From Epiperipatus broadwayi (taxonomy: Eukaryota > Onychophora > Udeonychophora > Euonychophora > Peripatidae), in contig JAQFVV010000257.1 in assembly GCA_028023455.1 (NCBI GenBank), positions 1,325,853 through 1,389,852 on the forward strand: DNA of 64,000 bases, written 5' to 3'. A model generated the notes under the pieces. The model did not search any database. It saw only the letters and a list, made by a program, of their open reading frames with translations, and had not been told where the DNA came from. Shown piece after piece: positions 26,778-39,727 of this stretch. The first letter of the stretch is position 1, and each line of letters begins with the position of its first letter. The translations under genes were made by a program, and so were the position numbers.

Positions 26778-27809
26778 ATGGTAATAATAAACTCAAAAAT
26801 TTACTTGTCCCTCTTTGGAAAGGTCGCATTACTAAATGCCATCCTGCTTCCCAAAATAACCTACTACCTTACTGGATTCAACCCCACCAAAGGATTCATA
26901 AACAAAATAAACTTGGCATGCACCAAACTTTGCTGGGGAGGAAAAGTCACAGCCATCAGTATCAAGAAAGTCACAGCCATCAGTATCAAGACAATGCATA
27001 ATAACCCCAGGAGAGAGAATGGTCTCTCACTCCACTCCATTGAAACAGTCAACCTACAAAGAACACACAATGTGCTTCACAAACTTTTTAAGGACAATGA
27101 TGCCATTGAATGCCCACTACCTGTCGAGCCCACAGATAGGCCACCACCCTCTAAACAAAACAACTGGCTTCGACAATCAGTGACTCTAATCCTGAACCAT
27201 CTTTCAGCCAATGCAAGCCTATTCACAAGAAAACTCACATATTGGGAGATCTTCAATATTACACACACGCAAGAGTTCCACCATCTCTGCCTACCTCCAT
27301 ATTACCAACCAAAGACTCATCAAGCTAACGAAACACTGGCACCTTCCCCCAAAGTATGTTGACTTCCTCATTAAAGTAAATCTGGAAGCCCTTCCCACAA
27401 ATGCCTTTCTCTACTATAAGAGAGGCTTCAAAAATCTAGCAAGCACATGACGCTCTGCCAGAGAGAAGATGAAACCACCAACCACACGCTAACGAACTGC
27501 CCAAGTCTACAAAAGCTCCAATCAGCAATACGGAACCGATTCAAGAACCAAACCCACAATTCTTTGTCTCTGACCAATGTGATAGAACAAGGAACTTATG
27601 CACATCTTAGACTGGCAACATTTGTGAACTTTACAATCTGGTCTCTTCGATGTAAGCTGGTCATAAGCAAGTCTGAATACCCAAACATTGAGACAGCCTT
27701 CTATCATATGCTGAATAAAACTCGCAAAACAGACTTTTCCACAGCCTACCTTAACATTGCAGAAAACACATGGGCCCTAGTTGATCTACCCAGTGAAGAA
27801 GTACTCTAA
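26778..27809 (+). pseudogene. 3' fragment of an L1/Tx1-like LINE ORF2
   Basis: This is a decayed piece of ORF2 from the RT thumb to the C-terminus. Frames 26778-27362, 27211-27450 and 27447-27809 follow one another with frame changes near 27290 and 27440. Blocks match the minus-strand LINE C-terminus: KGFINKI, PTDRPPP, TYWEIF, LPPKYVDFLIKVNLEALPT, RLATFVNFTIWSLRC and a TWALVDLP end, with an LCQREDETTNHTLTNC zinc-type motif. It belongs to the same lineage but to a distinct family from 2153-7433. It carries a perfect 24-bp in-frame duplication at 26943-26990. The catalytic RT core is absent. Confidence 0.82.
26943..26990 (+). repeat. Perfect 24-bp tandem duplication within the LINE fragment
   Basis: AAAGTCACAGCCATCAGTAT plus CAAG is repeated exactly twice and encodes KVTAISIK twice. 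The related full-length LINE has a single copy (KTVAIST), so this is a local duplication. Confidence 0.9.
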
Positions 27810-27967
27810 GATTACGCCTGAACACAACACCACAGAACTCTATAATACATGCATATAAATCATTGTAATAATCTGTATAATCCATAGTAACAATATGTAA
27901 AACCAATGTAACCATTGTATAATTCCTCAATAAAGTTTGAAAGAACTCATGTTTATAAATCACAAGT

Positions 27968-27969
<2 letters not shown>
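27810..27969 (+). other. 3' UTR of the LINE fragment
   Basis: Non-coding sequence after the ORF2 stop, with repeated short ATGTAA/AATGTAACC motifs and an AATAAAG at about 27931, reminiscent of the AATAAAG at the 3' end of the minus-strand LINE. It ends against a (TA)n tract and not against ATT. Confidence 0.55.

Positions 27970-28056
<87 letters not shown>
27970..28056. repeat. (TA)n microsatellite
   Basis: An uninterrupted TA dinucleotide tract of about 87 bp directly downstream of the LINE fragment. Confidence 0.97.
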
Positions 28057-28059
<3 letters not shown>

Positions 28060-28195
28060 GAACTGGTAGGACATTATTCTTATTGTGATACTTTTTACTT
28101 CTAAATGTCCACAGACATATTAATTACATTAATAAAAGAGAAAAAATATATACAAGAATAAGTAACTTTTTATTGTTTTCCTGAAGGTTTGTAAT

Positions 28196-28262
28196 GATAG
28201 TGTTTTAGTTGTATTTATATACTGGACTGTTTCATCATTTGAGTATTTAATATCGTCAGAGA
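28196..28262 (-). other. Hammerhead-like / Penelope-end-like motif
   Basis: On the minus strand CTGACGA is followed 19 bases later by GATGAAACAGTCC. CTGANGA and GAAA are the two conserved core strands of hammerhead ribozymes, which are known from the terminal repeats of Penelope-like elements. The intervening stem II is weak here, so this may be a decayed element end or chance. Confidence 0.3.
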
Positions 28263-28287
28263 AATTTAACTTTATTTACATATTCTA

Positions 28288-28582
28288 AATACATTCAACT
28301 GTTAGTATTAGCACACAGGTTAGTATATGCTCAATGTTTCAAGAAGTATTATTCTCCCATCTTCTTCATAAAATTCAGTACTCAAGAATCAAAGGGTACA
28401 AGTTTAGTTCGTGTGTCAGTATTTTCAGTAAGCATTACCTTAAAATTCAATACTACCAAATCTCAGGGTCCAAGTTTGATTCCCATGCCAGTACTGTCAC
28501 TGGTCATGCCAGCAACACCTGAAGAAGAGGAAAGAAACGTTGTACAACCTGTGTGCTATTATTAACAGTTGAATGTGTTTGA
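28288..28582. repeat. Inverted repeat enclosing two diverged tandem units
   Basis: Arms of about 35 bp (28288-28321, ending GCACACAGGTT, and 28546-28582, beginning AACCTGTGTGC) are reverse complements with few mismatches. Between them are two diverged direct units of roughly 75 bp containing (G)GGTACAAGTTTAGTT and GGGTCCAAGTTTGATTCCC. Just inside the right arm lies CCTGAAGAAGAGGAAAGAAACGTTG (over 28518-28542), a pattern resembling Penelope-element ends. It is possibly the terminal repeat of such an element. Confidence 0.5.
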
Positions 28583-29821
28583 AATATTTAAATAAAGTTA
28601 TTTTTTTCTAAAGACATTCAATACTCATATTAGATGATGGAAATAATTCAATATATAAATACAAAGTAACTTTATATGTATGTTTGTTTGTGTATATATA
28701 CGATTTTAAGAAATGTTTGTAAGAACTAAAGTATTTAAAATTCCAATCATTGTTTTTTTTTTTTTCTTTTATTATTTTAAAATAATAAAAGTATTTTTAA
28801 ATTTTAATATAGTAAATATAGAGATATTTACAAATTCCACAAAACATAGTTTTTTTAATTTTAATATAATGGTTGTGTTTCTTTTTAAGATTTTATTTAA
28901 AGAAAAAAAATGAGATTTTTTTCCACAGCTTTTCTCATTTTATGAAGAGGATTAGTAGTTTAAAAATAAATAAATTTGTGTTCTCACCAGTAGCCTCTTG
29001 TAAAACATTTAGTGGATGTTGCTGAGAAAAAATTCAAACGAAAATTATTGGTAATATATAATGTGTTTTATAAAACAAAAATAATGAATAAAGAATTTTT
29101 ATTTGCTTATTTGTCATACTGATTTTTTTGACATTTTATTTATTAATAAGATATCATAAGAGAACCTGTAGTGATTTCAACCAGGAGGTGGAATCACTAA
29201 TGGCATAAATTTACTAGTCCTTCAATTCTGCCAGAGTAGTCATAAATTACACAGTCATTAACAATGTTGTCCATGGTTTGTCTTTGTAGACATCTTCATA
29301 TGTCATCAATTATTACATTTCATTTATAAAGTAAATTTGTTAAGCTGCAAATATTGAAATGTAAAAAAAGGAATTTTTACACCCAAAAGTGGATATGTTA
29401 ATTTCAAAAATAAATTTCAATTAAAAAAATTATTTAATTGTGACTTAAGATCTTGTTATAACAATATTGTGTAAGGTATTTATGCAGGTAATTTTCTGTA
29501 CAGTATAAATATATTGAAATAATAATGTGTTAAAACATTATGTGTACAATAAAATGAAAGTAGTCATTTATGACAAAGACATCATATATGCATTTCCAAA
29601 AATTATTGAAATAAACTTTTAATTGTTTTTTATATCTTAAAATTTACATTTTTCTGTGAGATTGTAAAGAAATTGAATAAGACAAATATTAATTCATATA
29701 TTCTCATCTTTGCAGCTCTTATTAATGGATTGTTCATGTTGCAAACAAATATGAATTGGATATTGTCCAATGTGCATCAATCAACAAGATGAGATTTTTG
29801 GATTTTCTGTCTGTCTTTAAG

Positions 29822-30017
29822 ATTAAAAAATCATCGTGATTTTTTTTTCCAGTTGCTCAATAGTTTTTTTTTTTTTTAATGTGACATCATTGGAATTTAT
29901 TTTAAGGCAAAATAGATAGATTAAAAAATCATCATGATTTTTTTTTCCAGTTGCTCAATAGTTTTTTTTTTTTTTAATGTGACATCATTGGAATTTATTT
30001 TAAGGCAAAATAGATAG
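29822..30017. repeat. 98-bp tandem duplication
   Basis: Two direct copies with a 98-bp period run from ATTAAAAAATCAT to GGCAAAATAGATAG and include CCAGTTGCTCAATAG and GTGACATCATTGG. They differ by one substitution and one T-run length change, so the duplication is recent. Confidence 0.93.
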
Positions 30018-30980
30018 ATATAAATATGTATGAACGCTTATGTTTTTTTTATATTAACAGATATGACATATAAAAAATACACTTTAACCTTCATTTTTTT
30101 AGAGGATGTGGAATCATTGGACTTGACACCAGTTGGCAGCTGAAGACAGAGTGCTAAGAGTCTATTGGTTACAGACCTAGTTATCATTCACTGATGAATC
30201 TTTTTTGTATATTTATAAAAGCAGATCATTTTCAAATGACAGATGGTAGCATGAATTTTATAAACAATAAGTCAAATGTTGGAAACACAAGTGAAATGTA
30301 ATTCATAATAAGTAAAATATGAAACTCTAATGATATTTAGGAAGTTCATTGTATCTGATAAAGTAGCAAGATTTGTTATTCAGATTAATAAAAGATAACT
30401 ATGTAGATATAATGCAGTTTTATATTCCAGTATTTTCTGATTAAAGAAGTAGAGAATGAATTCTTTTTGCCTGACCAAACAGCATTTCAAAATTATCATA
30501 AGAAGTTTTATTACTAGATTTGGTTATAGTTACAGAAATGAGAATGGACATAGATGGACAAGTAAATTTGCAGAAAAAGAAAATATTAATGTAAAACCTA
30601 CTAAAACAGAATTGAAATATAAAGCTTAGTAATATTTATTGTGCCAAATATTCTTTTAATGCTTTCACATCATATTTATGGTTAGTCAGCTGAGAAGATT
30701 TTTTTTTTTTTTTGCTAATTTGAATGCTATTTGATTTTTGGATCATTACATATTTATTTTGCTGTTGATAATATTTCAATGCAGCTATTTTTAAAACAAT
30801 AGTTCTTATGAATAATTTATGTGTGATTAGAATCTACATTTAAAAGGAGTGATAATAAAGAAAATTAGTTTCATATTCATAAAGAAGTTAAATTAGACTT
30901 CATATTGTCATGATATTTCATTTGTATACCACAATGTGTAATGGAGAAAATGAAACTATATGAAAATAAATGTGAATAAA

Positions 30981-31130
30981 GGATTAGTGGAAAACAACAT
31001 CCTTAAGATTAGACATGCTGATAACACAATTTTATATAGATGATAATACAAATGGCAGAATTAGAGTTAATTGCTTTTATAAAAGTGATAATGAAGGTAT
31101 AGAAATGGTTGAGTTTTTGACTTATGAGTT
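30981..31130 (+). pseudogene. Possible decayed LINE reverse transcriptase remnant
   Basis: The plus frame from 30981 reads GLVENNILKIRHADNTILYR, which resembles the IxNIRYADDTxLL segment around RT motif C of RTE-like and related LINEs, with DD replaced by DN. A frame change then gives MAELELIAFIK, similar to the helix that follows. Stops interrupt it on both sides. The match is short and the call tentative. Confidence 0.3.
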
Positions 31131-34100
31131 CACAATATAGTAATACTGAAAGAAAATTGTGAAAAAAAAATATCTGGAAAATATTATTAAAAGCAATGAC
31201 ATTTTCTTAAAAAAAAATCATATTTATTCAATATTTAAATATAAAGCTAAAAAAATATTGATGTTTTTGAAATAAAATGCTGTGTAAAACAGTTTAATAT
31301 ATTACATAAATCAAGAAAAATAATGAAATGGACAATTAATAATAGTAGCAAGTTGTTCAACATGCAAACCATGAGTAAATATATAATGCTTAAACAGATT
31401 AATTCTTAAAAAAAGATTATCATCCATGCCCTATAGTGAGTAACAGGCCAAAAATTACTGAAAAATGCATCACATATGATTATCAAGAGTCAATGCCAAC
31501 ATAGCAACCTGATAATAATAATAATAATACTGAATATTTTTTTATTTATATATAAGAACAAATTTACAACACAAATGAGAAACATTTTTTTTATAAACAA
31601 ACTTAATGAAGTGTAAGAAATACAACAATTAGAAGGAAATGGTCACTGTTGGATTATTGGAAACTTTAGAATTATAATTAAAATATTATTTTTTGTAGAT
31701 TGTTTTATAAATTAAATGAAATTGGATTGTTATAAGTTTTTATGTTCATTCATTTTTATGCATGTGTGAGTGTATTTAGTATAATTTAAATAATGTCCAG
31801 TGGGTGTGATTGCTATAGTTATTGGTCATGTGATTGTAAAAGAGGAAACATCTTGATATGGTTCCTATAAGACATAAATGACTTATTTGATATGTTAAAT
31901 ATTTTTTATTTATTATTCATTATCTATTTCAAATTTTGTTTAAGTTTGATTATTATTTAAGAACAAAATTATGCAACCCACTTAAGTAAAATATTTTTTA
32001 AAACAAATTTAATGAATTATATGAAATAATACACGAAAATATAAATTAAAAATATTTTAATAAACAATATGGAATACATTTTTCATCACATTTCTTTTCT
32101 AAATATAATATATTGAGATCTTAATAGATACAATGTTAGGATGCAAAATCAGCAATTTGCAAACATTTCATACAGATTAGAGGATAGATGTATATTATCA
32201 ATTTAACTCCAAAATGCCAACTGACGTGAGATAATAGGATTTTTTTCCACAATTTGGATTACTTTACATAAGTTTTATTTATTATTACTTAAAGAAAATT
32301 AAATAAGCCCATAATTTTCCAAGTATTGTTTGGGTAAATGCTAAATTAAAGTATATTACACACTAAAAAAATGTTTTTCTGTGCAAGGCAATAATTAGGA
32401 CAATGTCTAATAAATAGTTAAATATCTTAAAATATATTCTGTCACCCATATTGATGAACATGTTATAAATTATGTAGGAAAACTGAGACATTAATATCTT
32501 TTAATAAACTTTTATAGAAAAAATATTTAATTTTTGTTGTTAAATGTTTTTATTTGACATAAAATTTAATCATTAATAACTGAAAAATGTACTATTTGGG
32601 AGATTGTAAGAAATGTAAATATTGAAAGTTATGGATTGAGTCATGATCTGTGAATTTTAAAGTCCATCATTTTAGAAAGAAATCCATAGCTATTTTCTCC
32701 TTACTGGAATATCAGTTTTTTACTGTTAATTCATTAATATGCATCTTATTAATCTAGATTGACTATTAGCTAATAATATTTATAGACTCATTTACCAACC
32801 AAAATTAGAAGGATAGTTATCCAAAAGAAAATTTTCAGATTCACTCAGTCTTAACTTGAATTTCTTGTCATGGTCTGGTAGAATGTTGTGCAATATGGGT
32901 TTTACTTGTGTATATTTATTTATTTTTAATCAGTATTGTAATTTATTATGTTAAAAATCTGAAACTTATTGTGTATAAATCAGAATAATGAAATACCAAC
33001 TAGATTATTTATATAATAGCCAATTTGTGATTTTTAAATTGTGTCAAGATAAACTCATAAAATATGTATCATGAACCCATTTTATAAACTATGTCAAGGG
33101 TTTAATTAACTTGGCATAATTGAAAAGGTTTTATATAAACCAATCTTATAAATCTTATTTCTCTTAATTTCTTATTTAAATATTGTTGAAAGTTGTTATT
33201 ATATATGTTTTTATCTTATTTCATAATAAGCTCAATAAATGTTTCTATGCTTTTACTAATATATTAAGAGTTGTAGACATATTACTAATATACATTAATT
33301 TTTAGCTGTGTCTATATTAAAACTAATTTACATTATATCACCACATATTATTTATTGTTTTATTTAATTTTTTTCTAATTTTTGTGATTTTTAATTATTA
33401 CTATTACTGTAAAATTGTTGCTGTTTTGTAAAATATACTAAAAGTATTAGTTTTTATTATTTTAACATGCATCTTTAATCATTAGATATTATTAATAAAG
33501 TTTGTAATATAATATGTGAAAGTGGTCTAAGAAGAAAGATTATATTGGTCAAAAAAAAAAAAAAAGAGCAGTTTTAGACCTCAAATTATTTTTCTACCTT
33601 AACCCGTTTAATTGATCACTCAATTAATATTCTCTGTAAAATTTGTATTGATGGTTTAAATCTTTTTTCTTCCTTACTCTTTTCAAAAGAAGTTGCATGG
33701 TGATTAATAATTAAGTGGGAGAGGGGTTTATAAAACAATAACTAAAGAATAATAATGAAATTGTATGTGGAATTGAAATGACAGTTGTTCTCTCTCTCTA
33801 TTTTTTGGCATTGTTTATTAATAATAAATATTTTGCAGAAAAAAATCAGTAAGTAATTAATTAGTGATACAAATTGTCTAAAATAATAAAATTATTTTAT
33901 TTAATACAAATTTATTTAATAAATTTGGTAAATGAAAAAAATCTATATATTTTATTGTTTTATACTGAAAGGTGGGGGAAAAAAAGTGCTAAATTTTAGT
34001 AAATTATTAAAAAATAAAATCATTGCTTTACAAAGAAATGAGAATTTAAAAGAAAAGAAAAATACCTTCATTTAAGCAGTATCAAAATATCTTAATTCCA

Positions 34101-35333
34101 TTTTTTTAATCTGTCTGTAGTAAAATTCCAATTTTGACATGTATCTTAATTAAAATAGAAAAATAAAACTCTGATTTAGCAAAATGTGTTTTTAATTCTA
34201 AAATTCAACTAATAGAGTAAATATATCATAAATTAAAAAGGAAGAAAAATAATTTATATCTAGAAAATAAGTGTAATGTTTTCTAGAATAATTAGCCTAA
34301 TTAAATTTACTGTTTATCCTACTCTATATTGTTATCAATTTCTAATACATTTGAAAGTCTTACATGAAATTAAACTATTATATACATATTTTTTTTGGTT
34401 GACGTTTTATGTTTCTTAATTTGATTTATAGATCTTTTGAAACTTTATTAATTACATTTTTTAAAAAAAAATCACTTTAAACATTCATATATTTATTTAA
34501 TTGTCATTATCATTATTTTCAAGTAATATTGGTTCATCATCTAGGATGAAGGTCTTTCCAAGTTCTATACAGATTGTCAAATATATAACTTCTTTTTCTT
34601 CATATCATTATAATAAAATTTCTTACAGATTCATACCCAAGATGGTTTCTTTCTATTTCTTGTAGAGTTTTTTTGAATTCGTTTTAAGACTTTAACAATC
34701 CATTTATTATCATCACTTTTAATATCTTGACTATCCCAGCTTCATTTCAATGTATAAATACTCTTAATGCTGTCAATTATATCTGTTAGTTCTCTTCTCT
34801 ATGCATTTCACATTTCCCCCTTTTTGTTACCTATAACATAATCTGTTATATTTCAACTTACTTTTAACTAATGGAATAGTCCTGATTCCATCTCATCTCA
34901 ATTGGATTGAAGAATTCATCATCATGGAGCAATACAAATTTGAATAACTAATGTATGTTAAATAAAAGAAACATGCCAATGGTTGATGTTGTTAAGTGAA
35001 TCTGGTTGTTTTTATTATGGATGGAGATCTAGTTTTAAATTGTCAAATCATTTAAAAATAAGGGAGACAAGAACAATTTATTGTCCAACATGAATGGCAA
35101 TACACATGTTGTACACCCTCTAGTTAAAACAGTGATGAAAATTTACATTAGAATTGGAAGCTACTAAAAACTAGATAAGTTTCAAACTGCCACAGTACAG
35201 CTGGAAGTGTCACCATACTTACCCATGAGGCAGGCTGCCCTGGTACAGTAGGAGTGATAAGCAAATTTAGAAGAGTGGTTGTAAACCTCTACATTAATAG
35301 TTTCATAGCAACTACATGCTATACCAAGCCTAT

Positions 35334-35422
35334 AACTTGTTATATATATATATATATATATATTATAAATATGCAAGTTATAACTTGTTATATATATATA
35401 TATATATATATTATAAATATGC
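35334..35422. repeat. Tandem pair of TAACTTGTTA-(TA)n-TTATAAATATGCAA units
   Basis: Two consecutive units of about 50 bp, each a TA tract with the same unique flanks (ATAACTTGTTATATAT...ATTATAAATATGCAA). The duplication includes flanking sequence, so it is not just microsatellite slippage. Confidence 0.85.
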
Positions 35423-36591
35423 AATTATATGTTTGTTTAAATAATAAATACTTAAATGTATTTTTGGAGTTATGTTTATTATAATCATGTAGTAAACATA
35501 GCATAATATCACTCTTTAGACTGAAGTTTCTTATAATAAATGTTAATATCTCAATCTCATACATAAGCATTGGTGAAACACAATTACTAAAAATATTTTT
35601 TCAAATGCATAATCATACTTTATTTTAATATTAAATTATTTTTATATGAAAAGCATTCCATCCTAATTTAATTCTATGATTAATTTTAATCTGATTAAAG
35701 TATTTGTAATTGTTGAAATCTAAATTGTTCTCATGAATCTTTATTTTCTTTTTTTGAAAAGTGATGGAGTATTACTTTTGTCTTTTTTAGCAATTATTTT
35801 TTATCACACTTTTTTACTTGCATCTGATAATTCTTGTAACATTCTCAAAACTCTGAAATACTATTTTCAAAAAACAATCATATCATTGACAAAAAATAAT
35901 AATAACTAATCTATATTTTTTAATCCCTTTAACATTTTATTTTAATTTGCAAAACATTTATTTCAAAACTGTTGTAATATAGAATCATTTACTTTGATGA
36001 ACACCTTTATTAATGTTAACTATTTAAATGTCGTTTTATATTATATTACTGCTTTTCCAGTTTATATAAATAGTCTTCAGAATTTGACAATATTATTGGC
36101 CTATGACTTTCTATTCCCAGGTTTTAATCATTTGCAAAAGTCAAATGATTTTCATAATCTATAGATTCAATAAAAAATTATATTGCATACTTTATTTGTT
36201 TCACATAAGACTTTTTATATGGCCTAATGTACTTTAATGACTTTAAATCCAGTTTGTTTACATTTTTGTGTGATTTATATTTACAGTTTTCTGAAGATAA
36301 GTTGTAATGGTCATGATAAAAATTAATATAAAATAGATAAAACCAAGAAATTTGTAATCTTTAATATCCTTTTTTAAAATACCAACTTCGTAATTGTATT
36401 TTTTTTTAGCTTTGCTACACTGGTGTTTTTATATATTTCTTTTTGTTGAGAGACTTTCTATCTTCTATAGCGGATAGCCAATTAAAAGGAATATATGTAT
36501 TAATTTTTGAAAGTAATATTATTATGTTGTGCTAATTAATTTGAGATGATGAAGTTATGCAAATGTTTTAAAATAATGGGTTATATATATA

Positions 36592-36814
36592 TAACGAAAC
36601 TTAAATATATTCCAAACAACGGTAAACAATTTATAATATAATATAAATAAAAACTCATAAAGAAATATTTTCGATTATATTCATAATCATTTTCATTTTG
36701 AAAGTCGAGTTGAAAATGCTTATGAATATAATCGAAAATATTTCTTTATGAGTTTTTATTTATATTATATTATAAATTGTTTATCGTTGTTTGGAATAAA
36801 TTTAAGTTTCGTTA
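36592..36814. repeat. 223-bp near-perfect hairpin (foldback element)
   Basis: Two arms of about 103 bp (36592-36694 and 36712-36814) are almost perfect reverse complements with a loop of about 17 bases. The outer ends read TAACGAAACTTAAATATATT and its complement. TA tracts flank both sides. This fits a foldback MITE or palindromic insertion; no coding sequence is present. Confidence 0.9.
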
Positions 36815-36829
36815 TTGTATTATTGATAT

Positions 36830-39678
36830 TAGCGGACATTTATTTTGTTATATATATATATATACACAAGAAAAATAAAGAGGAATATTAAATAGAATAG
36901 ATAAGTAAATTTGTGATATTAAATATATGATAAATATGAAGTATAATATGTTCATGAATTATTTTTATTAAATATAAACAGGAACTAAAAAAGTAGATAA
37001 AATTTTGATAAAATTTGTCATGTAGATTTAATCTGGGGTTTCTTCATGCAATGCAATTTTATGCATTGTATTCACTATGTGTTCTTTTTCTTTCTTGTTA
37101 TTATTAATATTTTTGGGAGGAGGGGAGTAATAAAAAGAATAATAAATATCAGTGTTTTTAGTACCCTGACATTAAGTTTATAATTTTATTCCTAAATAAA
37201 TGTTGATGTTTATCTTACTGTTTTTAATGTTTAGGATATTATTTTGCATGTTTATATATAAACCTCCACTTATTATCATATATATATATATATTTATTAT
37301 CAGAAAAATGTAAGAATAAATAGTTTTGTTCTTAAGTTTTTCCGATATAGTAGTATTAATATTTGATATTACGCAGAAATTGGTAGACCTTCTTTTGTTT
37401 ATGTATGTTTAGAGCTTTCATAATTACAATTTTGTATAGTCTGTTTTGTTGCTTTTTAGGTAAATTATATCTTGCCATTTTTATTTTATTTATATCACAA
37501 TATTTGATGAGTTTAAACATGTAATATATACAGTTGAAATGAAAGATATTCCTGTTTGTTTTATTCTCATCATTTATCATTATTGTTCTTTTTTTTCTTT
37601 CAGTTATATATATATATATAAAGATACAGTCTTGTTTTCTTTTAGCATTTTATTCTAATAATTCATACATTAAATAGATTAATTTGAATATCAAAACAAT
37701 TCTTCAACATAAATGTTAATTAGAAAGTTTAAATTGTATGACAGAAGTAGTTTAACGACATTATTTGAGAAGCTTAGCAAAAATCAATTTATTTTTCTCG
37801 GAGTTTGAATTTCAGTTAGAACTGTTTTTAATTTATTATTAAGAGAATTTAATCTCCATAGAATTAATGTTATTTTGAATTATAAAAGTAAGATTTACTC
37901 GAGCTTTATCAAAGAAGTGAAGACCGATGAAGCATCTGCTTCCAGATCCATTGAGCCAAAAGTTCATCTAAAAAGATTCAAACTAAGCAAAGACTTATTG
38001 AATTGATATATTCCTTCAAAACATTTTTTATGTTTAGGAAGACAAACCATTTGTTGAATATTTTGAGATATTTTATAGCAATATTAAAGTCAGTTGGTCT
38101 TCTTTATATGAAAACATTTACTGACGCTGTACTTAAAATAAATATGAAATAGCAGAGAATTACCATAAGATGTAATTTATATTATAAACTTGATATTTTT
38201 AGTCTCATTTTGAAGTAAATAATAATAAAAAGGAAGTCATTGCTATATTATATGTTTTTTTTTTCACTTGATATGTAAATGTACGATAATCTATTAGATA
38301 ATTCATTTAAATGGCAGCATATATAAATAAATAAAATATTTACAAAATGTATTTTTCACTAAAAAATGATTAGTTGGAATACATTCTAATATGCATCTAT
38401 ATAAAATAGTTTTAAATAACTTATTGCTCAGGAAATATCTCGCCATCCTCTCTTCACAGAAGACTAAAGTCATCATGGCTAACAATGGGGGGGGGGTTAT
38501 TATCATCTTTTATTGTTTATATTTTAGCCAAGAAATGGTAATGTTACTTAAATTATAGCTCCCTAAATAATAATATTGTTTATTTAGAAACCTTCAATTA
38601 TCTAAAAACTTTTTTATAGATTCAAACCCAAGAGAATGAACATAATAATTGAATGTGGGAGTCACCTTAACACCAATTTTTTAATGCTTATATATATATT
38701 CAGCTGGGTTATTAGTTTCTAAAAAGAGTTTAAAATTATCATCTAGAATGTTTTTATTACTTTTAAAGTAGTATTTTAAAAGCGTTAAGAAATAATATCT
38801 AAAAAAACAGAGTAACTAAAGATAATAATGTCAAAACTTCTAAAAAAAATTAGCATCCAGTAATTTAGAATAAATAATTAGCATAAATCTTACATTTTTT
38901 TTTGCTATAAAAAACATGTCAGTAAAAAATAAGAGGGTATGACATCATTTACATTTTTATATTCTCCATTTATATAATTTTCTATATCATAATAATATTG
39001 CTTACTAACTCATTAATCTCTATAATACTTTTATTTAAGTATATTACATGGACATGAATATACATGGTATTACCAACTTCATTAATTATTTTATATACTT
39101 TTAAATAAGAGTAGGTCATTAGGAATTTTAAATCAGTAACTTACTATGCTTGTAGTTGTTAAACATGCATGTAGATTATCTTGTAACATTTTACAAGTTA
39201 TATGCAAGGAAATTAACTTTATCATAACAATAATATCTTAATCTATATCACTCAGTTCTCTATAAACAGGCAAAAATGAGACTTGCATGAAAAAATAAAA
39301 TTTCATAAATCACATTTAAATAATGATCATGTGGTTGTTATTTCAATTCTATCATCAGTATGACATAACAATGATACATGCCTCTTAATAATTCTGTCTA
39401 TAATTCAGTTTCACGCATAAATAATTATGCCAAAAATATCATTATATCAGTACATGTTATAATGTGTAGCAAACTCATCATTGTATGTTTAGACTTCCTC
39501 TGTAATGTACAGAATATATTCTTAATAAAAAGTGGATCTTACATATCATTATTTAGTTGACATACTTCAATAGCACATCTGCATTTACTAAAAATGGAAC
39601 AATATAAGGTACAGTTATTAACAGAATCCTTATTTCTAACTTCATCCCTGTAATTAATTTCACCTATATATGAAAACA

Positions 39679-39727
<49 letters not shown>

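Larger units (their letters stand above)
28600..36591. other. A+T-rich non-coding interval with minor repeats
   Basis: No gene is recognisable in these 8 kb. Contents noted separately are a 98-bp tandem duplication (29822-30017), a faint RT remnant (30981-31130) and duplicated (TA)n units (35334-35420). The part at 35090-35340 is less A+T-rich than its surroundings and may be an unrecognised interspersed repeat. I see no tRNA or CRISPR-like array. Confidence 0.5.

Noticed and set aside
28288-28582. CRISPR-like array
   Set aside because: Only two diverged units and no regular short repeats with spacers; the genome is eukaryotic.
34500-35340. Possible host gene or exon in a less A+T-rich stretch
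   Set aside because: No splice-bounded open frame or recognisable protein motif on either strand; more likely an old dispersed repeat.
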